Assembly (NCBI GenBank): GCA_964440605.1
Contig: CAYTSW010000111.1
Span: 1-9,663, forward strand
Source of the DNA: CAYTSW01 sp964440605
Lineage (GTDB): Bacteria; Planctomycetota; Phycisphaerae; Phycisphaerales; UBA1924
Length of the DNA: 9,663 bases
Direction: 5' to 3'
Below the pieces are notes generated by a model that searched no databases, had not been told where the DNA came from, and was given only the letters and a program-made list of their open reading frames with translations. Both the position numbers and the translations under genes were made by a program. Positions 1 through 6,902 of the stretch are shown piece by piece. How positions within the stretch are numbered: position 1 is the first letter of the stretch; every line of letters starts with the position of its first letter.

Positions 1-174
1 TCACCCGGCGGGCAGAGCGGCCGGGTCTTACTCCGCTGGGAGACTGCGATCGGGGTTTTGATCGCGACGCTGCACCCCCGATCGCTCGGGTGCGGCTCGC
101 TCGGTCGGTCTGCGCCGCCTGTGCGTCGGACTCCGCCAGGGAGCCGGCGCGGGGCGCCGCATCACGGTGATACG
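1..174. other. Upstream region without a supported gene
   Basis: No reading frame here looks like a gene. The scpB frame is open from base 1, but the residues it would add before position 175 are Arg/Pro/Gly-rich and unlike any ScpB. The end of an upstream + strand gene could lie here: one frame stops at 59-61 and another at 168-170, and neither product is recognisable. The stretch contains a 9-bp inverted repeat (47-55 with 76-84). A shorter competing hairpin uses 46-51 with 60-65. Confidence 0.5.
47..84. repeat. Inverted repeat with an overlapping alternative hairpin
   Basis: CGATCGGGG (47-55) is perfectly complementary to CCCCGATCG (76-84) across a 20-base gap. The left arm can instead pair as GCGATC (46-51) with GATCGC (60-65). 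The two folds cannot form together. There is no T-tract after either, so neither is a standard terminator. Whether this region is transcribed is unknown. Confidence 0.35.
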
Positions 175-184
175 ATGCGTCCGA
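166..184 (+). promoter_or_regulatory. scpB start region: extended -10 box or SD-like element
   Basis: Two readings compete. TG-A-TACGAT (168-176) fits an extended -10 promoter; transcription would then start near 183, almost exactly at ATG 184, giving a leaderless message. Alternatively GGTGAT (166-171) matches part of the extended Shine-Dalgarno sequence (complement of the 16S tail at 9321-9332) and is spaced correctly for ATG 175. No -35 box is evident, as expected for an extended -10 promoter. Confidence 0.4.
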
Positions 185-990
185 TGAACCAGTTCACCGC
201 GGATGACCACAGGAACGAGACCTCTGTCGATGAAGCGTCGCCGGCCGATGCGCTGGATGCCGGCGGGCCCGAAAACGTCGGGGATTCGAGTGTGAACGGG
301 GCTTCATCGGACGACCTGACCGCCGCGGTCGAGGCCGTGCTCTTCGCGGTCGACAAACCGCTGACGCCCGGAAAGATCGCGCGTGCGTTGAACATGGAGA
401 CCGGGTCCGAGAGTGACGACGCTCAGGACGATGAAGCGGCCCCGGGTCCCGCACGCGTGCGGGACGCGGTCGAATCGCTCAACCGTGCTTACGAGGAAAC
501 CGGACGGAGCTTCCGCATCGAGCGCGTCGCCGGCGGGCTGCGCGTGATGACGCTACCGCGCTTCGCGCCCCAGGTCGCCGCGATCCGCGGCATGCGCGAC
601 ACGAGCAAGCTCTCCAAGGCGGGCCTCGAAACGCTCGCCATCGTCGCCTACCGCCAGCCCATCACCCGTGCCGCGATCGAGTCCATCCGTGGTGTCGCGT
701 GCGGCGAGGTGCTCCGCACCCTCCTCGAGCGCCGCCTGATCGCCATCACCGGGCGCGCCGAGGAACTCGGGCGACCGATGCTCTACGGCACCTCGAAAGC
801 CTTCCTCGAATCGTTCGGCCTCGCCTCGTTGAAGGACCTGCCCCCGGTCGAGGACGTCTTCCCGGGCATCGAGCTCAAGCCGCAACCGCCCGCGACGCAG
901 ACGACGCCAGACGGCTCCAACGAGACCCCCGCCGACTCCGAGCCGGAGCCCTCGGCGGACCCGGCAACCGGAGATGACGCGTTGTCGTAG
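175..990 (+). CDS. scpB: Segregation and condensation protein B (ScpB)
   Basis: ScpB is a kleisin-associated winged-helix protein. With ScpA and SMC it forms the condensin-like complex that compacts and segregates the chromosome. From ATG 175 the product is 271 aa. The first winged-helix region spans about 48-131, beginning DLTAAVEAVLFAVDKPLTP. The second, about 143-225, carries the typical LSKAGLETLAIVAYRQPITR and the GRPMLYGTSKAFLESFGL wing. The order and spacing are those of ScpB, which is usually about 180-220 aa. The extra length is a 45-residue acidic N-terminus, an acidic insert at about 76-90 inside the first domain, and a Pro/Glu/Thr-rich tail after about 230. ATG 184 (268 aa) is an equally plausible start. 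scpA, often the upstream neighbour, is not visible. The lipoprotein gene follows after 51 bases. Confidence 0.92.
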   Translation: MRPMNQFTADDHRNETSVDEASPADALDAGGPENVGDSSVNGASSDDLTAAVEAVLFAVDKPLTPGKIARALNMETGSESDDAQDDEAAPGPARVRDAVESLNRAYEETGRSFRIERVAGGLRVMTLPRFAPQVAAIRGMRDTSKLSKAGLETLAIVAYRQPITRAAIESIRGVACGEVLRTLLERRLIAITGRAEELGRPMLYGTSKAFLESFGLASLKDLPPVEDVFPGIELKPQPPATQTTPDGSNETPADSEPEPSADPATGDDALS

Positions 991-1037
991 AGCCTCGACG
1001 GGCCTGCCCACTTCCACCCACCCTCATCCCCCTATTC

Positions 1038-1041
1038 GGAG
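1038..1041 (+). promoter_or_regulatory. Ribosome binding site GGAG that questions the lipoprotein start
   Basis: GGAG sits directly against ATG 1042, too close to serve it. It lies 9 bases before the in-frame GTG at 1051, a workable distance. This favours GTG 1051, which would shorten the signal peptide by three residues (Met-His-Arg then the hydrophobic core). Confidence 0.4.
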
Positions 1042-1521
1042 ATGCCTCGCGTGCACCGATTCATCGCTTGTCTTGGCCTGTTCGTCACGCTGCTCGCCCT
1101 CGCCGGCTGCGACGGGTACCGCCTTCAGGGCCGCGTCGTCGCGGGAGAGGTGTCCTACATCGAAGTCGTTGACAAGGACGACCCGCGGCTGTCCATTGCG
1201 CCGCCGATCGGCGGCGTCAGCGTCGGCGCGGTGATCGACCCCGGATCGCTCGACCGCGAAGACCTGGGGACCGTGACCACGGCGCCCGACGGCTCGTTCT
1301 CCATCCCGATCAGTTCCTTCGGCGCCGGCCTGCTCGAGTACGAAGTCGGCGTGCGCGCACGCCGGGGCGGCTTCGCGACCGCCGAGCACTTCTTCCCGCT
1401 CCCATCCGACAGCAAGCGCCTGCTCGTCACCCTCGCCCCGGGCCGGGACGATGAGCCGGTCGAGAGTTCACCCTTCGACTCGTACGACTATCGCGACGAC
1501 CTCGAACGCTTCGGCCGCTGA
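1042..1521 (+). CDS. Small putative lipoprotein, carboxypeptidase-regulatory-like fold
   Basis: A 159-aa exported protein, not assigned to a named family. The N-terminus has a short basic region, a hydrophobic core (about residues 7-21) and a clear lipobox LAGC, with lipidation predicted at Cys23. The mature part has a beta-sandwich feel: GRVVAGEVSYIEVVD, a GVSVGAVID segment, a TTAPDGSFSIPI segment, then VRARRGGF. The 'T..DGsF.i' pattern resembles carboxypeptidase-regulatory/transthyretin-like domains of envelope lipoproteins, but this match is by eye. The tail (about 133-159) is acidic and rich in Asp, Arg and Tyr. It lies 51 bases after scpB and 23 bases before the DUF58 gene, so it probably belongs to the same transcript and to the envelope module that follows. 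GTG 1051 may be the true start. Confidence 0.75.
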   Translation: MPRVHRFIACLGLFVTLLALAGCDGYRLQGRVVAGEVSYIEVVDKDDPRLSIAPPIGGVSVGAVIDPGSLDREDLGTVTTAPDGSFSIPISSFGAGLLEYEVGVRARRGGFATAEHFFPLPSDSKRLLVTLAPGRDDEPVESSPFDSYDYRDDLERFGR

Positions 1522-1544
1522 CCCGCAACCGACGGAGCACGCCC

Positions 1545-2702
1545 GTGCGTCCCCGACGCAAACACCACATCGGCCCTTCGAGCCTCTTCTATCTCCTGGT
1601 CACCTCGCTGCTCGGCGTGGGCGCTATCCAGAGCCAGAACAACCTGCTGCTGCTTGTCTTCGGGGTCGCCCTGTCGTCGATCGTCGTCTCGGGCGTGCTG
1701 TCGGGCGTGACGCTCTCTCGGATCCGCGTCAGCCGCAGCATCGCCGGGCCGGCTCAGGTCGGGCTGCCGCTCCGCATCGTGTACACGGTGACCAATAAGG
1801 GGCGGGCGTTGCCCGCCTTCGCCCTCACGCTCGAAGAGCGCGCCCCCGGGCGTCGCGAGGCCGAACGCTGGACCGACGCGCTCCCGCGCAGTCGCGGCTT
1901 CATCCCGATGGTCCGCCCGCGATCGTCCGCCTCCACCTCGGTCAGCGTCACTCCCGTGCGCCGTGGCCCCGTCTCGCTGCCCGGCCCGCGAGCATCGAGC
2001 AGCTTCCCGTTCGGCATCATCCGCAAGAGCGTGACCGAGCGTCAGCCCGCGCGCGTCCTTGTCCGCCCGCGCGTGCACGCGCTCCGACGCGACGCCCTCG
2101 CCGACACGCTGGGCGAGGCCGCGTGGGGAACCGGACGCCCGCGCCGCCGCGGCCTGGGCGACGAGTTCGTCGGGCTGCGCGACTACACGCCGGGGGACTC
2201 GCCGCGTCGCATCGACTGGCGCGCCTCGGCACGATCGGAGAGCCTCGTTGTCCGTCAGCACGCCCACGCGCCCGCCCCACGCCTGCGGATCGTGCTCCAC
2301 CTCGAGCCTGAAGCAGGCGACGCTGCCGAAAGCGAGCGTCTGATCGAACTCGCCGCCTCGCTGCTCGGGCTTGCCGCCGACCTCGAGCTCGACGTCGGTT
2401 TCGAGCTGCCGCAGGCCGGCGTCACGATCCGCGACCAGACGCCACGCCCGACGCTCGCACGGGCGCTCGACGCGCTCGCCGAGCTCGACGTTTCGGCGCT
2501 GCGGGGAGCAAACGTCCCACACACGGAGGCGACCGATCAGACACGTTCGGGCGCCGCAGTCATCGCCGTGACGGCGTCCGAACGGATCGCCTCGGCCCAC
2601 GCCGACGCCGTGCTGACGGGGGCCGATCTGGATCGCCTGCGCATCGGTGAGGAACAAGACTCCTCGACGAAGCGTTCGCGCCCTGTGAGGCTGGCCTCGT
2701 GA
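1545..2702 (+). CDS. DUF58 domain-containing membrane protein
   Basis: A 385-aa protein of the DUF58 family. Members are usually membrane-anchored and encoded beside a MoxR AAA ATPase and a transglutaminase-like protein; their biochemical role is poorly defined. After a basic start (MRPRRKHH), two hydrophobic segments lie at about 12-29 and 33-53. A beta-rich domain follows. The DUF58 signature is at 206-226: D206-E-F-x-x-L-R-x-Y-x-x-G-D218, then I-D-W225-R. The rest resembles a von Willebrand-A-like fold (LRIVLHLEPEAGD...). The start is GTG 1545, chosen because CGGAG ends at 1537, 7 bases upstream. The stop overlaps the next start by 4 bases (GTGA at 2699-2702), suggesting coupled translation. 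The last 60 residues are hydrophilic and not recognised. No MoxR gene accompanies it here. Confidence 0.88.
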   Translation: MRPRRKHHIGPSSLFYLLVTSLLGVGAIQSQNNLLLLVFGVALSSIVVSGVLSGVTLSRIRVSRSIAGPAQVGLPLRIVYTVTNKGRALPAFALTLEERAPGRREAERWTDALPRSRGFIPMVRPRSSASTSVSVTPVRRGPVSLPGPRASSSFPFGIIRKSVTERQPARVLVRPRVHALRRDALADTLGEAAWGTGRPRRRGLGDEFVGLRDYTPGDSPRRIDWRASARSESLVVRQHAHAPAPRLRIVLHLEPEAGDAAESERLIELAASLLGLAADLELDVGFELPQAGVTIRDQTPRPTLARALDALAELDVSALRGANVPHTEATDQTRSGAAVIAVTASERIASAHADAVLTGADLDRLRIGEEQDSSTKRSRPVRLAS

Positions 2703-5035
2703 ACAGTTATCCGCGGTACCACACCATCTCACACCTGCTCGTGGTGACGAGCATTGTCACCTACGCCGTCGCGGGTGCGAGCCCGGGCGTCGCGGTTGTG
2801 GGCCTCCCGCTGGCGGTAGGGTCGTGGCTGCTCTTCAAGCGGACGCTGCACTCGCCCGTGCCGCGGCTGGCGATCAACCTGCTGCTGTTGGCGGCGACGG
2901 TGTGGATGGCGATGCGTGCGACGGGCGCGCCCGACGACCTCGTCGCGGTGCTCGCGGAGTATCTGGTCGCGCTGCTGCTGATCAAGCAGTACGAGCAGCG
3001 CACGCCGCGCGACCAGGCGCAGAGCCTCACGCTCGCGATCATGCTGATCATCGGGGCGGTGCTGACGGGCGTGACGGTGGTCATGGGCCCGCTTCTGCTG
3101 CTCGCGGCCCTCGCGTTGCTGCCCACCGCCATGCTGTACCAGGTCTTCGCGGGTGAGTACAACGCCCTCGAGGCGCAAGGCCGCGACCACGACGAGGCCC
3201 TGGCCCGTGCGCACCCCGCCGCCACCCGCGAGGTCCGCCGCGCCATGCGGGCCGTGGCGTTTCCGATCGCGATCGTTACGCTCGTCTCGGCGATGGCGAT
3301 CTTCGTCCTCGTGCCGCGCGGGGATGGCCCGCGCATCACGCAACGCCTGACCGGCCCAAACATCGCGACCACGACGGGATTCCGTGACCACATGCAGCTC
3401 GGCTCGTCCGGCTTCATCAGCTCCTCCCCGGCGCTGGTCGGGTACGCCCAGATCACCTTCAACGGCACCGCGCTCACCTCCCCCGAGACCCGCTATTTTC
3501 GAGGCGCCACGCTCGATCTCTACCGACGCAACACGTTCAGTTGGTCCCGCTCGCCTCGGCTTCAACTCGTAGAAGAAAAGGACCGGGCGCTGCTCCGGCC
3601 GGGCAACCCCGACCGCGGCTTTCGCCGGCTCCCCGAGACGTACGACCACCCGGATCTCGAGGGACCGACCGTCGCGGTCGAGCAGACCATCGAACTCGTC
3701 AACAAGGACTCGGGCGTGCTCTTCGCGCTGGGCGCGCCCGTCCAGATCGCGCAGGGCAGCGGCCGACCGGTGGCCATCAACCCGATCGACCGCACGCTGC
3801 GTCTCGAGCAGCTCTTCGACCGTATCTCGTACCGCGTGCGGTCGACGCCCGACTTCTGGCCCGCGCCGCCCGAGTGGGCGGCGGAGCTGCTGCCCTTCGA
3901 CGCGTGGCGGCGTGAGCTCAACGCCTTCGACCCTGAAGCACCGCTCGGCGCGCCGATCCTCGAGCTGACCCAGGCCGTGCTCGAACCCGCGGGCCTTGAG
4001 CGACCGTACGAGGCGCAGGTGCATGGGCGGGATGACGAAATCGCGCGCGCCATCGAGCAGCACCTCCAGTCTCAGTACGCCTACTCCACCCGCCTGCGCG
4101 CGCCCGAGGACGACACCGACCCGATCCTCTATTTCCTCGCCGACTCCCGCGAGGGCCACTGCGAGTACTTCGCCTCGGCTATGACCGCCATGCTGCGCAC
4201 GCAGGGCATCAACGCCCGCGTGGTCACCGGGCTCGCGACCAGCGAGGTCGACCGCGAGCGCGAGGTGTATGTGCTCAGGCGCAGCCACGCGCACGCCTGG
4301 GTCGAGGTGCCGGTCATGGAGACCTTCAGCCAGCCCGACGGCGCGGAGACGCAGCGCATCGTTTGGCGCACCTACGACCCGTCGCCCGCCGCCGACGTCG
4401 CCGCGCTGAGCCGACCGCCCAGCGGAGTGATCGCGTGGTTTTCCGATGCCGCGGTCGCGCTGGAGGACTTCTGGCTCGACAACGTGGTCACCTTCAACTC
4501 CGAGCGCCAGGAAAATCTCATCGACACGCCCGCGTTGCTCGAGAGCCTCAACGACCGCATCGCCAGCCTGAGCGACTCGGGCGAGGCGACGGCTCAGAGC
4601 CAAAGCCTCATGCAGCGCATGACCTCCGTGCTCCTGCCCGTCTTCCTCGGCGTCGCCGGGCTCGTCTCGCTGGGCTTCGGATTGCGCGGGGCGATCGCGC
4701 TGCTGGGCGGCGGACGCTCGCGCACCGGTCCCGCCCGCGCCGCGACGACCCGGGACGAACGCAGGCTCGCCGCCTGCGCCGCGGCGGTCGACGACGCCCT
4801 GCGCAAGGCGGGGCATCCGAGGCCCGAGTGGCGTCCGCCGCTGGAGCATTTGCGCATGCTCGCGGGCACGCACGCCGCGCTCGCCGACGCCGCCGCGACC
4901 GTGTATCGGCTGTGGTACGAGTCGGCGTACGCGGGGCGTCCGGTTACGCCCGAGACCCTGGGTCGCGCCGGAGACGCTGCGCGGCAAGCGACAGACGCGG
5001 CGCGTAGAAGCAGATCGGGGCCGGCTCCGGCATGA
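2699..5035 (+). CDS. TgpA-like transmembrane transglutaminase (DUF3488/DUF4129 type)
   Basis: A 778-aa polytopic protein with the TgpA layout. The N-terminal part has about six or seven hydrophobic segments (roughly 10-27, 30-46, 57-73, 83-96, 110-128, 129-150, 186-206) and ends in FVLVPRGDGP. A large extracytoplasmic region (about 207-640) contains the transglutaminase core with an apparently intact Cys-His-Asp triad: Cys488 in EGHCEYFASAM, His532 in SHAHAWVEV and Asp560 in TYDPSP. A further membrane segment lies at about 643-668. The cytoplasmic C-terminus (about 690-765) resembles DUF4129 (YRLWYESAYAGRPVT). In TgpA of Pseudomonas this protein is needed for viability, and the domain is a papain-like hydrolase or acyltransferase; the substrate here is unknown. 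The start is GTG 2699, with GAGG 8 bases upstream (2687-2690). It overlaps DUF58 and the methyltransferase gene by 4 bases each. Confidence 0.9.
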   Translation: MNSYPRYHTISHLLVVTSIVTYAVAGASPGVAVVGLPLAVGSWLLFKRTLHSPVPRLAINLLLLAATVWMAMRATGAPDDLVAVLAEYLVALLLIKQYEQRTPRDQAQSLTLAIMLIIGAVLTGVTVVMGPLLLLAALALLPTAMLYQVFAGEYNALEAQGRDHDEALARAHPAATREVRRAMRAVAFPIAIVTLVSAMAIFVLVPRGDGPRITQRLTGPNIATTTGFRDHMQLGSSGFISSSPALVGYAQITFNGTALTSPETRYFRGATLDLYRRNTFSWSRSPRLQLVEEKDRALLRPGNPDRGFRRLPETYDHPDLEGPTVAVEQTIELVNKDSGVLFALGAPVQIAQGSGRPVAINPIDRTLRLEQLFDRISYRVRSTPDFWPAPPEWAAELLPFDAWRRELNAFDPEAPLGAPILELTQAVLEPAGLERPYEAQVHGRDDEIARAIEQHLQSQYAYSTRLRAPEDDTDPILYFLADSREGHCEYFASAMTAMLRTQGINARVVTGLATSEVDREREVYVLRRSHAHAWVEVPVMETFSQPDGAETQRIVWRTYDPSPAADVAALSRPPSGVIAWFSDAAVALEDFWLDNVVTFNSERQENLIDTPALLESLNDRIASLSDSGEATAQSQSLMQRMTSVLLPVFLGVAGLVSLGFGLRGAIALLGGGRSRTGPARAATTRDERRLAACAAAVDDALRKAGHPRPEWRPPLEHLRMLAGTHAALADAAATVYRLWYESAYAGRPVTPETLGRAGDAARQATDAARRSRSGPAPA

Positions 5036-5730
5036 GCGACCACCACGACGATGACCTGTTTCCCCTCGACCCGAGCGAACACGTCGCCCAGCTCCGTGCT
5101 CTGCTGAACGAGTTGACGCCTGGAGCGCGCGTGCTCGACCTCGGCGCGGGGCTGGGACGCATCGCGATCCCCTTGGCGGAAGCCGGGCATGACGTGCTGG
5201 CGATCGATACCGACGCCACGGCGATCCACGCCGCGGCCGAAGCGACCACCGATCTCGACACGCCCGTGCGTCCCCGCGTTGCCGATTTCACGAGTCCCGA
5301 CGCCGAGCTCGCCCACCCGGCGGGCCCGACCGACGCGGCGGTCTGTCTCGGGCACACGCTGATGCTGCTGCACGACGTGCGCATCGCCGAGGCGCTGCTG
5401 CGGCGTGTGGCGCAAACGCTGTCGCCCGGCGGCGCATTGTTCATCGACGACTTTCCCCCCGACATCTGGGCCGACGTCGCGGAGGGCAACTGGCAGGCGG
5501 GTATGACCGAGGATCGGTCGATGCAACTGGTCTGGGCGCCGGGCGACAATGTGATCGCGATCCGCACGGGCGCAGGCGTCGACGAGGACGCCGACGAGCC
5601 GACGGAGTCGGATCGGTTGCTGCGGCTGTGGTCGATGGGCCAGCTCCGCCAGTTGGCCGCGGCCGCGGGTTTCTCGGACCCCGAAGCGATCGAGGGAGCG
5701 TACCTGCTCGTTCTGCGCCGCCTCGAGTAG
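5032..5730 (+). CDS. Class I SAM-dependent methyltransferase
   Basis: A 232-aa Rossmann-fold methyltransferase. Motif I (VLDLGAGLG, residues 34-42) and the acidic end of strand 2 (Asp59 in VLAIDTDA), which binds the ribose hydroxyls, are intact. PTDAAVCLGHTLMLLHD (about 99-115) is the strand 4 region, followed by the LSPGGALFIDDFPPD segment typical of small-molecule methyltransferases of the Methyltransf_25/11 type. There are no membrane segments, so it should be cytosolic. The substrate cannot be read from the sequence. Its ATG overlaps the stop of the transglutaminase gene (ATGA, 5032-5035) and no good Shine-Dalgarno precedes it, so translation probably depends on the upstream gene. That coupling hints at a shared process, but it is only contextual. 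Confidence 0.85.
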   Translation: MSDHHDDDLFPLDPSEHVAQLRALLNELTPGARVLDLGAGLGRIAIPLAEAGHDVLAIDTDATAIHAAAEATTDLDTPVRPRVADFTSPDAELAHPAGPTDAAVCLGHTLMLLHDVRIAEALLRRVAQTLSPGGALFIDDFPPDIWADVAEGNWQAGMTEDRSMQLVWAPGDNVIAIRTGAGVDEDADEPTESDRLLRLWSMGQLRQLAAAAGFSDPEAIEGAYLLVLRRLE

Positions 5731-5814
5731 CCGCGCCGGCCCATGCCGATCAAGCCGGGGGGCGGACCCGCCGAAGGTGCCTGCGGCGCCCGCGCGCTCA
5801 TGGCCCACGTATCA

Positions 5815-5822
5815 AGAGGAGG
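5815..5822 (+). promoter_or_regulatory. Strong Shine-Dalgarno AGAGGAGG fixing the PilZ-gene start
   Basis: The AGGAGG core lies 5 bases before GTG 5828. This is the best ribosome binding site in the window. It argues against the in-frame upstream GTG at 5777, which would add 17 residues that do not look like family sequence. Confidence 0.75.
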
Positions 5823-5827
5823 CAGAC

Positions 5828-6748
5828 GTGCCCGCATCACGCTCACGCACGCAAAACTGGAAGCGCAGCCTCCAGCAGATCCACGAGCGCGGCGGCGCAC
5901 TCGAGATCACGCTGCCGCGCTACATCGCCGACAACGGCGACCTGCTCCCCGACAACAATCGCAAGACCCCGGCGGACATCATCTGGCGCGTGCGCATCCT
6001 CGGGCTGCGCGACGACGCCATTATCGTCGAACAGCCTTCCGTTCTCGGGCAGACGATCAAGCTCGACGACGGCATCGAGATCGCGGGCATCATCACCGTC
6101 GGGCAGAATCGCTGGATGTTCGTCTCGCAGGTCGAAGCGCGCGAGCCCGTCACTCTTGCCGGCAAACGCGAGGTCACCGCGCTGCGCGTCACGATGCCCG
6201 ACGAGGTCGAACGCTGCCAGCGCCGCCAGTTCTACCGCGTGTCCACGGTCGGCGTGCAGCTCGCCGGAGTCACCTGCTACCCGTTGCTCGACCCGATCAC
6301 CGCGCCCCCGGCCGAGGCGTTGTCGCGCCAGGAGATCATCCGCCGCCTCGACACCCCCGTCGCAGGGCGCATCGACGCATCGCTCGATGAAGCGATGCTG
6401 CCCGTCGTCGGCCCGGAGTTCCCCGCGTCGCTGATGAATGTGGGCGGCGGCGGTGTGGGCCTGCTCGTCGAACCCGAGCACCGCTCCGCGCTCGAAGCCG
6501 CCCGCATGCTCTGGCTGCGCATCGACCTCACGCCGGAGGTACCTGCGCCGCTCGGTGTCTCGGCGCGGCTGCGGCATACGCACATCGACTCGGCGCAGCG
6601 CGTCTACGCCGGCGTCTCCTTCGAGTTCGGGCTGCACCCCGAGCATCAGCAGTTCGTCGTCGACCAGATCTGCCGCTACGTCGCGCTGGTGCAACGCGAA
6701 CAACTCGCCCGCGCCCGCAAGCAGGGCCAGCCCAGCACCGGAACCTGA
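5828..6748 (+). CDS. PilZ/YcgR-like domain protein
   Basis: A 306-aa soluble protein. Residues about 15-105 resemble the N-terminal domain of YcgR-type flagellar-brake proteins (IIWRVRILGLRDDAIIVEQP, then a strand-rich stretch ending RWMFVSQV). The C-terminal part looks like a PilZ c-di-GMP-binding domain. The first half of the motif is R133-Q-F-Y-R137 (RxxxR). The second half, normally (D/N)xSxxG, is N204-V-G-G-G-G209, with Gly in place of Ser. The final YAGVSFEFGLHPEHQQFVVD followed by a helix is typical of PilZ/YcgR ends. About 66 residues separate the two half-motifs, much longer than usual. It lies 97 bases after the methyltransferase gene with its own strong ribosome site, so it may or may not share that transcript. 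A role in c-di-GMP-dependent surface behaviour is inference. Confidence 0.78.
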   Translation: MPASRSRTQNWKRSLQQIHERGGALEITLPRYIADNGDLLPDNNRKTPADIIWRVRILGLRDDAIIVEQPSVLGQTIKLDDGIEIAGIITVGQNRWMFVSQVEAREPVTLAGKREVTALRVTMPDEVERCQRRQFYRVSTVGVQLAGVTCYPLLDPITAPPAEALSRQEIIRRLDTPVAGRIDASLDEAMLPVVGPEFPASLMNVGGGGVGLLVEPEHRSALEAARMLWLRIDLTPEVPAPLGVSARLRHTHIDSAQRVYAGVSFEFGLHPEHQQFVVDQICRYVALVQREQLARARKQGQPSTGT

Positions 6749-6831
6749 GCCCCGCTCCACCGACTCGCTCTGATGCGGGAGTCCCGCCCGCGCCGACGGA
6801 GACCGGGTGTGCGCCTTGCGCGCTCGTTGGA

Positions 6832-6859
6832 TCGCCCGATCGTCTCGCTCTCCGGGCGA
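6832..6859. repeat. Inverted repeat overlapping the putative -35 region
   Basis: TCGCCCG (6832-6838) and CGGGCGA (6853-6859) are perfect inverted repeats 14 bases apart. The right half ends 11 bases before the putative -10 box of the VOC gene. It could be an operator half-site pair or a hairpin ending transcription from the PilZ gene, but no T-tract follows. Confidence 0.3.
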
Positions 6860-6870
6860 AGGAGGCCCGC

Positions 6871-6876
6871 TATGAT
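6871..6876 (+). promoter_or_regulatory. Putative -10 box TATGAT for the VOC gene
   Basis: TATGAT differs from TATAAT at one base and lies 26 bases before ATG 6903, which predicts a leader of about 20 bases without a Shine-Dalgarno. No convincing -35 hexamer is found 16-18 bases upstream. The same bases include ATG 6872, preceded by AAGGAGG (6859-6865), so the match may be fortuitous. Confidence 0.4.
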
Positions 6877-6902
6877 CGGCGGCTTCCCACCCGGACACTC
6901 CT

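Noticed and set aside
28..210. A 60-codon - strand frame at the left end
   Set aside because: Arg/Pro/His-rich with no motif, and it overlaps the scpB start region.
1488..2732. A 414-codon open frame on the - strand across the DUF58 gene
   Set aside because: It is antisense to a clear DUF58 protein, rich in Arg/Gly/His with no domain, and is expected from the high GC content.
2729..4987. A 752-codon open frame on the - strand across the transglutaminase gene
   Set aside because: Despite its length, the product is a low-complexity Arg/Glu/Gly/Val/His shadow. The + strand protein has an intact catalytic triad and membrane segments.
4594..5900. Two long - strand open frames across the methyltransferase gene
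   Set aside because: Neither shows a motif, and the + strand methyltransferase has clear SAM-binding motifs and a coupled start.
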